DNA from: Paraphaeosphaeria minitans
Lineage: Eukaryota > Ascomycota > Dothideomycetes > Pleosporales > Didymosphaeriaceae
DNA: 64,000 bases
Reading direction: 5' to 3'
Assembly (NCBI GenBank): GCA_015832175.1
Contig: WJXW01000016.1
Location: forward strand, 868,001-932,000
This document shows positions 1-9,537 of this stretch, one piece after another. Both the position numbers and the translations under genes were made by a program. The first letter of the stretch is position 1. Each line of letters opens with the position of its first letter. Below the pieces are notes generated by a model that did no database searches, was not told where the DNA came from, and saw nothing but the letters and a program-made list of their open reading frames with translations.

Positions 1-8
1 GCTCGTAT

Positions 9-46
9 TCCCCCTCCGTATCCCCCCTCCGTATCCCTCCTCCGTA
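9..46. repeat. Short C/T-rich tandem repeat
   Basis: About three imperfect copies of a 13-base unit (TCCCCCCTCCGTA) lie at the left edge. The array may continue beyond the window. No coding potential is seen here. Confidence 0.7.
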
Positions 47-641
47 CAGTCGGATTGTGGAGCGATAAGCGCACTACAAACGCTCTTGGGCATACGTCCA
101 CTTCCTTGGCACGCGTCCACATTCGCGTCACTCGTACACTACTGGATCGGGGGGCTGTGCCACTGGGCGCTAGGTTTTCCGGGCTGGCTCTCGCCCAAGG
201 GAAGTTGACACGTCCGGCTTTGCAACTGCGTGGAAGTGCCTCGAGCAAAGCGAGTAGCTGGATCAGTCCGGGGAGCTTTCTCGACGACCTGCAGGGCCCA
301 TGGCATGGCTGGCGACGAGATCATGGCCACGGCGAGTGCGGTGCAGACTGGAGTAGGCAGGTAAAGTGGTCTACCGGCAGGTAAAGTGGTAGGCAGGTAA
401 AGTACTAGGCAGGTAAAGTACTAGGCAGGTCGCCAGAGCCCCAAGGTGCCAAGGTGTAAGTGGCCCTGCTCCTGTTTGCAAGCCTGCGCGACGCCTGTCT
501 TGTCTAGGCTGCGGAGATCTCAGAGCTTGGACGTGTTTGAGCTGGTGCTTCACAGATCTGCCCTGTTTACCGTACGCCCGCACGTGCGGGTGGACGAGTT
601 ATAATCTGTGTCCTCCTTTCCACCCAGCTACCTCTCCGGAA
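47..641. other. Spacer upstream of the desaturase
   Basis: No convincing gene is seen; the short open frames here lack recognisable domains. It holds the tandem repeat at 355-429 and probably the promoter and 5' leader of the desaturase. A TATA-like TTATAATC lies about 40 bases before the ATG, which is too close to be a sure core promoter. Confidence 0.5.
355..429. repeat. AGGCAGGTAAAGT tandem repeat
   Basis: Four to five imperfect copies of a 13-14 base unit (GGCAGGTAAAGTA/GGT, next copy starting TAGGCAGG) are seen. It lies about 210 bases upstream of the desaturase start. Function unknown. Confidence 0.75.
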
Positions 642-2622
642 ATGTCGCAAAATTCACTGCCTCACGTCGAGGTCGCCGATGTCGAGCGCCTCATTGCCCA
701 GAACAGAAACATCGTCATTCACGAGGGACACGCCCTGGATTTGACCACATGGATCAACAGCCACCCCGGAGGACGCCTGGCCATACTGCACATGGTCGGA
801 AGAGACGCTACCGATGAGATGAACATGTAAGCATCCTCATCCACGATTCGCGACCTCAGCGCTAGTCGTAGGTAGCGTACTTGCTGTCCCACGTTTCCAC
901 AATCGGAAAAGGGAGCCTTTACATCAGCAACGCAATGCTGACCTCTTCTCTCCAGCTACCACGCCGCGAGGACCCTCCTGTGCATGAAGCAGTTCCGTGT
1001 CGGTCGCATTCAAGAGCCCTGGACGAACCTCGACCCTCCGATCCGATCGCCCGACTTCTACACAAAAGAAGCCTCACGCAAACAAGACGCGAAGAAGGGG
1101 GACAAGGAGAACCTGGACCGGAAAAGGCGAAGTCGGGCCAGCGTCGACCTAAGCTCCGTGCGTCTACTCCATCACGGCGCCATGGCCTCTCGTGCGTGCG
1201 CTGTCAGCATTTGCTGACTGTAAGCCAAAGGCCGCAATCGTCATTCACAAGAAGCTGAACCAGACACCTTGCACCCGGAGAGTGATTCCCCTCGTCGGAG
1301 TCGACCTGGAAGCACATCCCCAGCTTCGCACACCAATCGTGTCGGTCCCTACCGTGCCAGCCAAGGTCGATGGCCCCGACGAAGCAGTCGCAGCACGCGA
1401 GCGATATGCTACCGAGCTAGAGAAGAAGGAAATTGAGGATGGCCTGCGCGACAACCCGTCGGTCGACTTCGACACCCAGCGAGCTATTGCGTTGGAATAT
1501 CGTGTGCTACATCAGCAAATCAAAGACCAGGGCCTGTACGCATGTCGCTTTAGCGAGTACGGCAAGGAGAGCATTCGCTACGGCATGCTCTTCGCAGCAT
1601 TCCTCTACCTTCTCCACATTGGATGGTATCTCACGTCTGCCATCGCGCTGGGACTGTTCTGGGTATGTCGCAATGCATTCGCTTCATGTATCATGCTAAC
1701 AAACGAGCAGCAACAGATTATGTTCACCGCCCACGACGCCGCCCACTGCGGAATCACAGCCAATTTTGCCGTGGACACTCTGATTGGAGCCTTCATCGCA
1801 GATTTCTGCTGCGGGCTCAGCATCGGCTGGTGGAAGTCCTCCCACAACGTACACCATCTCATCACGAACGACCCTGTGCACGACCCGGACATCCAGAATA
1901 CCCCGCTCTTCTCCAACTCCCCTACTTTCATGAAGTCGGTGCTCAGTTCATTCTACAACTTTCGATTCGTGTGGGACGGCGCCGCTGATTTCTTGATCCC
2001 TTACCAAAAGTACACATACTACCCCGTGATGGCTGTGGCGAGGTTCAACTTGTACATGCTCTCATGGCTGCACTTGGTGAGCCCGCGCGCAGCGCAGCTA
2101 GGAGCAGCATGGTGGACACGGCCGGTGGAGATCGCATTCATGGCGTGCTACTGGTACATCTTCGGATACTGCCTTGTCTGGAGCACGCTACCCGACTGGT
2201 TCACACGCGTGGCGTTTGTGCTGGTTTCACACATGGTCACCATGATTCTACACGTCCAGATTACGCTCTCCCACTGGGGCATGCCTACCTCCGACCTGGG
2301 ACCCACGGAATCCTTCGCACAACGCCAACTCCGCACAACCATGGATGTCGACTGCCCGGCCTGGTTGGACTGGTTCCACGGAGGCCTGCAGTTTCAGGCA
2401 GTCCACCACCTTTTCCCTAGAGTTCCTCGACACAACCTCCGACAGGTGCAGGGTCTGGTGCGCAACTTCTGTGACAAAACCCAGCTCAAATACCAGTGCT
2501 ACGGCTTCGTAGATGGCAACAAGATTGTGCTGAGCCGGCTGGAGGAGGTAGCCACAATGGTCACGACGCTGGTGGAATGCCAGAAGCACATGAGCGAGAC
2601 GGGAGAAAGTGGTCTGCATTAG
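642..2622 (+). CDS. Delta-8 sphingolipid desaturase (cytochrome b5 fusion)
   Basis: Exons 642-826, 956-1157, 1231-1662 and 1711-2622 give 576 residues, usual for fungal delta-8 (E) sphingolipid desaturases. This ER membrane family introduces a double bond into the long-chain base of ceramides that become glucosylceramide. The N-terminal cytochrome b5 domain has the heme motif HPGG (41-44) and a second His at 64. The desaturase domain has His boxes HDAAH (281-285), HNVHH (318-322) and a Q-containing third box FQAVHH near 505, which marks front-end desaturases with fused b5. Hydrophobic segments flank the boxes. Intron 2 has donor GTGCGT and branch TGCTGAC; removing the 48-base intron 3 (GTATGT...CAG) restores the FWQQ-MFTAHDAAH segment. 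The gene converges with the isochorismatase-fold gene 114 bases away. Exact substrate (delta-8 versus related front-end position) is inferred from family resemblance. Confidence 0.9.
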
Positions 2623-2650
2623 CGATAGAAAATGGTCTGCATTAGCGATA
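2610..2650 (+). repeat. 23-base direct repeat spanning the desaturase stop codon
   Basis: TGGTCTGCATTAGCGATA occurs at 2610-2627 and again at 2633-2650. The first copy contains the last codons and the TAG stop (2620-2622), so the second is a duplicated stop context in the 3' UTR. Confidence 0.85.
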
Positions 2651-2736
2651 TTGGCCCAAAAAGGGACCGGGCGGGCGCTACAGGAGTAAGGTCTATCTGA
2701 GTCTATCCGAATTCAATCTTTTGTCATCCTTTGTCT

Positions 2737-3360
2737 CTACACGAGCGTCTTCTTCTCCCAGCCCTCCCGGAATGCCTCCGACGTGTACACGTAACCCCGC
2801 CCCGCCAGCACATCCTTGACCAGCACCTCGTGCACCTGCTGCTCCCTGTCCGCACACGCGTCGGCAAGCACCGACACCACAAACTCCTCGTCGCAGGCCG
2901 CGGCCGCGGTCCTCAACACGCATCCCGACGTGACCAGGCCCGTCAGCACCAGATTCACGATGCCCTTCTCCCGCAGGTACTCCAGCAGCCCCGGCGACTT
3001 CAGCGCGGACACGTAACCCCCGCGGCGGAGGAACGTCTTCTCGTCGGCGGCGTTCTCGAGCAGCGCGGCGGGCTCGGCGCCAGCGCCAGTCTTGAACATG
3101 CCGATGATGGCGGCGAAGGTCTGGATGTCCTTGCAGGTGGGGAAGATGGGGACGGAGTCGTCGATGAGGCAGTGGATGACCTCGATGTTTTGGGACTTGG
3201 CCCAGGCTTTGGCCGAGGCGGCGACGGCGACGGCGTTCTCGCCCTTGCCGTCCGGAATGCTACCCACGATGATGCTGTGGAAGTCGAGGAGGAGGAGGGC
3301 GGTCTGGGAGGCCGAGTAGTGGGAGGGGGTGGTGGGGTCGGTTGACGTTGCGGAAGCCAT
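2737..3360 (-). CDS. Isochorismatase-family cysteine hydrolase
   Basis: A single-exon frame of 207 residues, normal for this family. The Rossmann-like fold is suggested by the N-terminal strand ending in the catalytic Asp (LLLLD, D26) and the nucleophile motif VTSGCVLRTA (C147) after a hydrophobic strand. The position that normally carries the catalytic Lys (K-x-x-Y-S/V-A) reads Arg (R113 in RRGGYVSAL), so either Arg substitutes in this subfamily or activity is altered. The family cleaves isochorismate, nicotinamide, N-carbamoyl compounds and other small amides; the substrate here cannot be told. The ATG at 3358-3360 is the first in frame, and a TATATAAG lies about 125 bases upstream. Probably cytosolic, since no signal peptide is seen. 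Confidence 0.85.
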   Translation of the reverse strand: MASATSTDPTTPSHYSASQTALLLLDFHSIIVGSIPDGKGENAVAVAASAKAWAKSQNIEVIHCLIDDSVPIFPTCKDIQTFAAIIGMFKTGAGAEPAALLENAADEKTFLRRGGYVSALKSPGLLEYLREKGIVNLVLTGLVTSGCVLRTAAAACDEEFVVSVLADACADREQQVHEVLVKDVLAGRGYVYTSEAFREGWEKKTLV

Positions 3361-3794
3361 GATTGTCGTCGTGGATGCTGTGGTATTTAAGGAGGTAGGT
3401 GTTTTTTTTGGAGTTGCTGGAGAGCTGTGAGGGAGATGTGATGTGTACTAGCGAGGGAATCTGCTCAAACAGTGCAATGCAAGCTTATATAGTGTTCGAG
3501 ATACTTGTTCTCGCTCGTACAGGACTTGTTGCATCGGCGATAAGGCCTCGCGCTGGTATATCTCCGAATACACGTCGGCTCCGAGAATCCGCCTACGCCG
3601 GATACGGTTAGCGTCTCCTGCAGCATCCGTGGATGTATGGTGCGTGTATGGCGCCGGGCTGTCAGGTTAGGTACAGCTCATCGGTGGACTGTGATAGTAC
3701 GTAGCCCTCGGTTCCGAAGGGCTGACAGCTGACCTCGATCAACCTTCTCCATAATTGTCAAGGAAAAAAAATTCGGCGGTTCCCCATAGTAACC
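3361..3794. other. Intergenic, promoter side of the hydrolase
   Basis: Contains the putative TATA box at 3484-3491. Apart from that I see no gene, repeat or RNA. Confidence 0.5.
3484..3491 (-). promoter_or_regulatory. TATA box for the isochorismatase-fold gene
   Basis: TATATAAG on the minus strand lies about 125 bases upstream of the ATG at 3360, a usual fungal distance. It is supported by position and sequence only. Confidence 0.4.
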
Positions 3795-4250
3795 ACTAGA
3801 ACCCGCCATCGATAAAACAAATCCGGTCCAAGGACGAAACTCATCCGCGGCACGCTCATCGAATTGACCACATTCCCCACCTCCTCCATGCCCTCGAGTG
3901 CGGCGTACTTGGTGATGCCCTCCGCCGCATACTTCGATGCTGTCTACGCTGCGTTTCCTGCAAAGCCGAAGAGGGAGTGAATCGATGCGGGATCAACGAT
4001 GCCGCCGCGGTACTCGACACGACCTAGTTCGATGCCCGGGTGGCTAGATTGAGAGAGCACCTAGCGCACTTGCTGCCAGGAGGACACAGGTGGGGTCCAC
4101 TTCTAGTATGCTCTTGTACTGCTCAATGCCGATGTCTGTGATTTGGTATCCGAAGCCCGGCACCCCGGCAATGTTGGCGGCGTACTCGATGCGGCCGAAG
4201 TGCGTAACGGGTAGTCGAAAGCTATGCCAGGGGTGAGGGGACCTGTTCGT
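3795..4250 (-). pseudogene. Decayed short-chain dehydrogenase/reductase (SDR)
   Basis: Reading leftward, recognisable SDR blocks appear in order: the strand-4 block HFGRIEYAANIAGVPGFG (near 4200-4150), a helix segment ITDIGIEQYKSILEVD, the block GGIVDPASIHSLFGFAGNAA, the active-site helix TASKYAAEGITKYAALEG, and the C-terminal FVLGPDLF...IDGGF. The gene is dead. The codon that should be the catalytic Tyr of YxxxK is TAG (plus 3944-3946). The stretch between the active-site helix and the C-terminus is deleted, the final IDGGF block is shifted by one base, and the N-terminal cofactor-binding glycine motif is missing. It resembles classical fungal SDRs of unknown substrate. It lies on the same strand as the ADH relic and the intact hydrolase. 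Confidence 0.75.
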
Positions 4251-4549
4251 CTGCACATCATAGTCAAGGGGCGGTGACTGGGTTGTTTCTTTATTTCAAA
4301 GCTCCAGTACTCGTAATGTGTTAGGAAATCTGAGAGATTTCAAGAATGACGTTATAGTTTCTTAGAAATGATAATCATATGAGAGCTAAGACCGCCTAAG
4401 AGGCGACCATACTATGGGTCGATGCTGCTGTTGATGCTGCTGTTGATGCTGCTGGTTGGCACGCTAGTGGATAAGGCTGATTCCGTACGGTATACCAATT
4501 AGCTTATTCAGGAGTACTAAACACATGGTGTGCATTATTTGACAAGGGT
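4251..4549. other. Spacer between the two dehydrogenase relics
   Basis: AT-richer DNA with the 12-base repeat at 4421-4456. The segment below 4550 may be the unrecognisable remainder of the alcohol dehydrogenase relic; nothing else is seen. Confidence 0.4.
4421..4456. repeat. 12-base tandem repeat GATGCTGCTGTT
   Basis: Nearly three copies of GATGCTGCTGTT run head to tail between the two dehydrogenase relics. Confidence 0.8.
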
Positions 4550-4850
4550 TTAAGGGGTCCCTCGAGCTCCTATCTTCCATTTCACACAGTGTCACAGCAT
4601 GCCAGGCCTCTGCCAACGGCTCAATCAGGGCCTCGAGACTCAGATCGACAGAGTCGGGAAGAGGGCAGTAGTGTTTGGTCTCCACGGCCACCGTCTCCGA
4701 AAACCCACCACCTCCGCCGTGGAAGTCTTTTGGGCTTAAGCTTTTGCAGCCATGCGTATGCGAGGCGACGTAGCGTCAGTATTTACCGCAGTAGAACCGC
4801 AAATTTACCATAACAGCTTGTCCTTTCGACAGTTCCGGAGCAGGCGGAGC
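4550..4850 (-). pseudogene. Decayed zinc alcohol dehydrogenase (butanediol/sorbitol DH type)
   Basis: In one minus-strand frame an MDR-family alcohol dehydrogenase segment can be followed: GQAVMVN, the structural-zinc loop, GCKSL, then HGGGGGFSETVAVETKHY and the diagnostic LPDSVDLSLEALIEPLAEAW. The block resembles 2,3-butanediol and polyol dehydrogenases. In the zinc loop (plus 4767-4790) two expected Cys codons read TAC and one Arg codon reads TGA, a stop, so the protein cannot be made. The coenzyme-binding GxGPxG region is not recognisable downstream, and the N-terminal catalytic zinc site is also lost or diverged. All three lesions are G-to-A or C-to-T changes. Confidence 0.8.
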
Positions 4851-5174
4851 GCTGGTAGGTTCGAGCGTGGTGATGACTAGCTTCGCGCGGCCAGGTGGTC
4901 ACTGGAGTGATCATGCTGTACCATTGAGGCATATCGGGAGACGTTAGTAGAATACTGAACTTGTCCAAGGGATGGGTCAGCACAGAAGGGCTTCACTGTG
5001 AGCGAAGTTATGGATTAGGAAAAGGCGCATAATAAGGTGGTGAATAACGTGGGGAGCCCCGCCATCCCTCCCCAAGACTAGCGCGATCGGTACCAAGTAA
5101 ACTTGGCTAGCAATTCATGACGATGCGACAACATTCACTGCCCTTGACCACGATCATTTATATGCCTGTGCACC

Positions 5175-6610
5175 ATGTTCACTTCGAGATGGGCTCCCAA
5201 GCCCGAGGACAAGGCCGAAGAAAAGCCCGCCGAACCAGCGCCACCCGCGCAGCAAACAGAGGCGAAAGTTGTTGACCCACCTCCACCTGCGGAAACGTAT
5301 GCGCCGCCACCCGTACGTACACTTGCATATACCTTTCTAATCTCAAGTCACCACGCCTGTCAGCGCATACACGTTCGCTATTGTTGACATTACAACAGCC
5401 CGCCGCCATGCCTGACGATTACGACTACGCCGACTCAGCTATCGACCCGTTCGCGCAGACTGCAGGCACAGACGACCTGTTCTTCGATGACGACTTCACG
5501 CCCGTCGCCGAGCCCGTGGTCGAAGAAACGCCAGTAGAGGTAGCGCCAACAGAGCCCGTTGACACAGCAGTACCGGCCACAGCAGTACCAGCCACCGGGA
5601 TGGGCCAGTCGCAGTATGCGCCGCGCGGCCCTGCAAATGGTGATCGAGGTGGCAGAGGTCGAGGCAGGGGAGGCAGGGGCCGTGGACGAGGCCGCGGTGG
5701 CAATCAGACCCAAGAAGCACGAGAGCCCAAGGAAAAGCCAGCGCAAGAGGAGACAAACAACGGCGAAGCTGCGGCTGAGAGTGCGCCTGCTACTATCGAA
5801 GCATCATCTACACCCGCACCATCGACGCCCGCCGTGCCCAAAGAACCAAAGTCTGTCCGCGGCGACCGTACCCTCACTGGCGGCACACCCCGCGCCCGCC
5901 TCACCGAAGCCGAAATCAACGCGAAGCTCGCGGCGATGAAGGCCAAGAACGAGGCCCTGGTTACTGCCCACGCTCGATCTGAAGCCGATGCCGCCAACTT
6001 TGAGGCCCGAGAGGCTATCGCCGCACAAAAGAATGCCGAGCGTAAGAAGCTATTGATCGAGAGGCAGAAGATAGACCGCCAGAACAGGCAGCAAATGATG
6101 GGCGAGCGCGAAAGGAACAGGCAAATGAAACTTAAGGCAGTAGGTGGCAGGGAGTGGGATTTGGAGAAGGAGGGAGGTTTCGAGGGAACTGGCGACGAGC
6201 GACGGCGGGGGGCTGCAAGAGGCGCACACGGAGGAGTAGCAGGCGTCACAAGGACGGTGGGAGACGAGTACGCACTTCAGCAGGAAGAAGGCAACACCTC
6301 TACAACACGCGGAAGGGGTCGAGGGCGCGGCGGACGGGGTGGCAGGGGTGGTCGCGTCGATCACCAAGACACAGCAAAGAACCAGGAGGCCCAACACCCG
6401 CCCTCAGCATCCGACTTTCCCGAACTTCCCTCCGCATCTACCGGCGCCGCTGCGAAAGAGGCCGAAGCGCCTAAGAAGCTCGACTTTCCCATCCGCACAA
6501 AAACCGAGGACGCAAAGGCTACCGAGCCTGAGCGGCCTGGTATCAAGAAGCAGGAGTCATTCGGCCTGCCTTCACCAATGGCGGGAAAGAGCTGGGCGGA
6601 TGATGATTAG
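5175..6610 (+). CDS. RGG/arginine-glycine-rich protein, probably RNA-associated
   Basis: Exons 5175-5312 and 5399-6610 (donor GTACGT, acceptor ACAG) give 449 residues. The N-terminus is Pro/Glu/Lys-rich, followed by an acidic block DDYDYADSAIDPFAQ...DDLFFDDDF. Two RGG clusters flank a charged helical centre: about residues 130-150 (GGRGRGRGGRGRGRGRGG) and about residues 347-360. The centre carries ERERNRQMKLKAVGGREWDLEK, reminiscent of Stm1/SERBP1-like ribosome-associated proteins. A C-terminal DFPELPSA and the end SPMAGKSWADDD are short linear motifs. No folded catalytic domain is visible. RGG boxes usually bind RNA and are arginine-methylated; that role here is inference. Exon 1 starts at the only well-placed ATG, preceded by CACC. 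Confidence 0.75.
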
Positions 6611-6794
6611 TAGGATGTGGTTTCGGACCGCATCGTGTTGGACATGACATAAAAGGAGCTGTTGATACACTGAATTTGTATACAGTGGGTTGCATAGGCA
6701 GACCAGCTGCAAAACTGGCCCTCGAATGATGAATATGTTAATAGGCTCGGGCGTGCTCGCCATGTCTTTGCAGTGGAGAAAGTCGGTCAACCGG

Positions 6795-7260
6795 TCCACA
6801 ATGACAAGCGGAAAGCGCGAATACTGTCGCGTCGCGTTCCGAATTCGATTCTGTTCACATCCACGCTAAATTTGCAGAACAGTGCGCAGATAACCGTCTG
6901 GACTTGGTTGCTGTCACCGAGCCCAGCTCAGCTCGTTTCCGTTTCCAGAGGATGCTTCCTCCGTCGCTTTCAAAGATCTGCCTCTGAATCTTCCACCCGA
7001 CAAGACGACAGTGTGCTTCGACCTGCAATCGAACCAGTACACTCCGCATCCGTTCTTCGATTGTCGACGCAAATTTTCCATTGCGTTGCATGGCAAAAAC
7101 GCGTGGAATGCTAATTAGCATTGGGCTGTTTGGAATCTTCCCTGGGCTTGTTGTTTGCCCAACGCTTATGAACATATCGCGTGCTTTTCTGCAAGCCGCA
7201 AGTTTTTCGCCCGCCAACAGCAAACCGCCCGGGCTAACATTGCAGTACGTGTTGCGATGA
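6795..7260 (+). pseudogene. Unidentified coding-like relic
   Basis: A protein-like reading starts after 6795 (containing EFDSVHIHAKFAEQCADNRL, then LDLVAVTEPSSARF). It slips frame at the GTTTCCGTTTCC duplication near 6940 and goes on as PEDASSVAFKDLPLNLPPDK and FSIALHGKNAWNAN. A TAG near 7112 then interrupts the frame, after which FSASRKFFARQQQTARANIA follows. I do not recognise the family. The minus strand at 7166-7426 also stays open, so strand assignment is uncertain. The nearest intact gene is the RGG protein to the left. Confidence 0.3.
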
Positions 7261-7928
7261 CAGTTGGAATTTGCAAAGTTGTTTGATGCGTTTCAACTTC
7301 ACGTTCGACCCACGGATACGGATGTGAGAATATACTTGTACTTTTCTTTTCTATATTTTGGAGCTTTGTTTCGCGATCGCCTTGGGCCCTCTGTCGGTCT
7401 GCTTGCTGCTGGAAGAGTTCAAGCATCGATTCGCTTGCGATAGCATACGTCTCCTAAGTCATGACGCTCGCGTGCTGTGAAAATCTTGCAGAGCTAATGC
7501 ATAGAGTAGCTTAAATAGAGTAGCTGCATCCAGTCCATCCCGAGGGGAGACTACCTAAGGGGCCTTTTACGCAACTTCTCAATCCTCAGCCTGTGAACTT
7601 TTAGGATGTTTGTGGAGCTCTGTTGAGCTGTTGTGGATAAATGGATGGAAAGAATTGATGGGAGGAGCGGCTAAGCAGCACTCCGAAGCTCGTTTTGATC
7701 GTGTAAAGAGAGACCTCTTACGTTTTAAGCGCTGGGCTTATAACTGTGGAGGTGAGCTAGAAGATACTGCTTAGGGTGATCAATTGGATTGTTGCTGAAC
7801 GGGAAAAGCCTGTCTAGCAGTGCGTCTATATAGCCTTGAGTTACATAAGAAAGTAGTAATCTGAGTGGGAAGCTCGTCTAGGTCATGTGAGCACCTCTTG
7901 GGTGATCGTCCTGTAGAGCCTACAGGCC

Positions 7929-8300
7929 CTACACGTGTATCTCATATGCCACAATGTTCAATAGTGTATTAAATATCACAAGGCTGATATCAGAGCCGTT
8001 GTCGCGCTCTTTGTACACAAATATAGGAAGCTGATCATAGAGGGCAGTGGTCTCGACTTCTTTGACACATTCTTTATAATAGCCTTCCACAATCTGCAAA
8101 CGTCAGACATTATCATGGTGTATCTTAGTAAATTGATTGATAGCCTCAGTTGCGCCGACGCCCTTAACACATTGCCTCCTTAATTTGATTACTGTGTTCG
8201 TTCCGATAGTCGTCGTGTCTCTCTCGGAACTCGGGTTTTCTATTGTCACACCGCCGCAACTTCTCCTTGTAATTCAGTCTGGGCTTTTTACTGTCTGCCT
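7929..8300 (-). pseudogene. Unidentified decayed gene (C-terminal part)
   Basis: One minus-strand frame reads as normal protein: GATEAINQFTKIHHDNV, an in-frame TGA (plus 8103-8105), then RLQIVEGYYKECVKEVETTA, LYDQLPIFVYKERDNGSDIS and LVIFNTLLNIVAYEIHV, ending at TAG 7929-7931. The internal TGA could be a mutated CGA (C to T). The upstream frame stays open to about 8290. I do not recognise the family. Confidence 0.4.
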
Positions 8301-9084
8301 CGCTAACGACTTCGGATCGCGGCAGATTCTGTTGTTGACATTTCGAAGATACATTTGGCTGGCTAATAGAGGAATCGCGCCCAAGTGGTCTACACTCCAT
8401 ATTGGTGGGTCCAGCAATAATTTCTGGTTGCGGAGATTCTTGCTCCTAATTTTTCGCAGACGCACTCAGTGCGCAATTTTTGACGTAGGGCACATACGAC
8501 CGTAGGACGCCAGATAGTAGACTTCCCTTCTAACCCAGGGGTGTTTTTTAGCTGCTGTACTTTCAGTATTAGTTAGCTCAGGACCACTATGGCATGTGCT
8601 GAGAATGGTTCGAAATTTTGGTCTGGTACCAGCGTCTTACCTACACAAACAGGTTCTTCGAAAAATCACAGCGGCTTGTCCCGAGAAATGTGTGCTTTGG
8701 ACCTTGACATCCGTTCGCCGTGGTTCGCACGCAAAAACTAAGTATTGCGGAGCAATATCGCGGGTGTCGGTTAGGAGAAAACGCTAAGGGTGTATGGGTG
8801 GTTATTAAGGCCCTGACGTTCCTTAGTTCTTAAAATGTGTGTGCAGGGAAAGACAATTCAATGTACTTTGTGCGTGTTTAGTGAGTAGGCCACAGGTGAA
8901 AACTTTAGCATATGGTTGATCTTGAAAGGAAGTAAACAAGTACTTGATTATGGCACTGCTCGCATCTCATCAGCTTAAATAAGGCAAGCTCTCCGTCACT
9001 AAGCTCCAACATCCAACAGTACACCCACACTTGCCTTTCTAAAATAAGCCAACCGGCCGAGGAATCAAACTCTAGGAGTTACCA

Positions 9085-9537
9085 GTGTGTGTTGCGAGCC
9101 TCGTTGCACCGAGTTTGAGCCATAAGCAATCATTCACCAGTCCAGGAGAAAAAAAGGAAGCGAGAAGACAAGACCGAGCCATACATTATAAAGAAATGGA
9201 AGATTGTATTCCTAGAAAGAGTCCTGGTAAGCAAAGCGATGGATACTTTCGACAACGAATTAGGGGACTCGAAACAGAGAAGTAAGTTGTCGACTCCGAG
9301 CTTCAGAAATAAATAAACAAAAAGCCTAAGGAAGATAAGCGCAGTGAGATGGCCTAGGATCTGCATTATGTTCGCAGCAACTGCAAGGAAGCGCATACCG
9401 AGTTAGAACGGCTACAACTAGAGGTCAGAATTATACAGACAATAGAGAGGCTTGGCTGGATGGGGGTCACAGGCTCAATTCTCTTAACAGAGAATAAACA
9501 CTTCCCCGAGGACGCTAACACTAAAAGGAATCTCTAG
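9085..9537 (+). pseudogene. Decayed coiled-coil protein gene
   Basis: A single frame from about 9085 to TAG 9535-9537 is charged and helical (for example RIRGLETEK, VVDSELQK, KEAHTELERLQLEVRIIQTI) and looks like a coiled coil. It is broken by exactly three stops: TAA 9283-9285, TAA 9310-9312 and TAG 9355-9357. Each sits where a Gln would suit the helix, and each differs from a Gln codon (CAA/CAG) by one C-to-T change. No indel is needed. Identity unknown; a transposon-encoded or regulatory coiled coil is possible. Confidence 0.5.

Noticed and set aside
1192..1230. Start of the desaturase within 1192-1230
   Set aside because: This stretch is intron (branch TGCTGAC, acceptor AAG) and would remove the cytochrome b5 domain.
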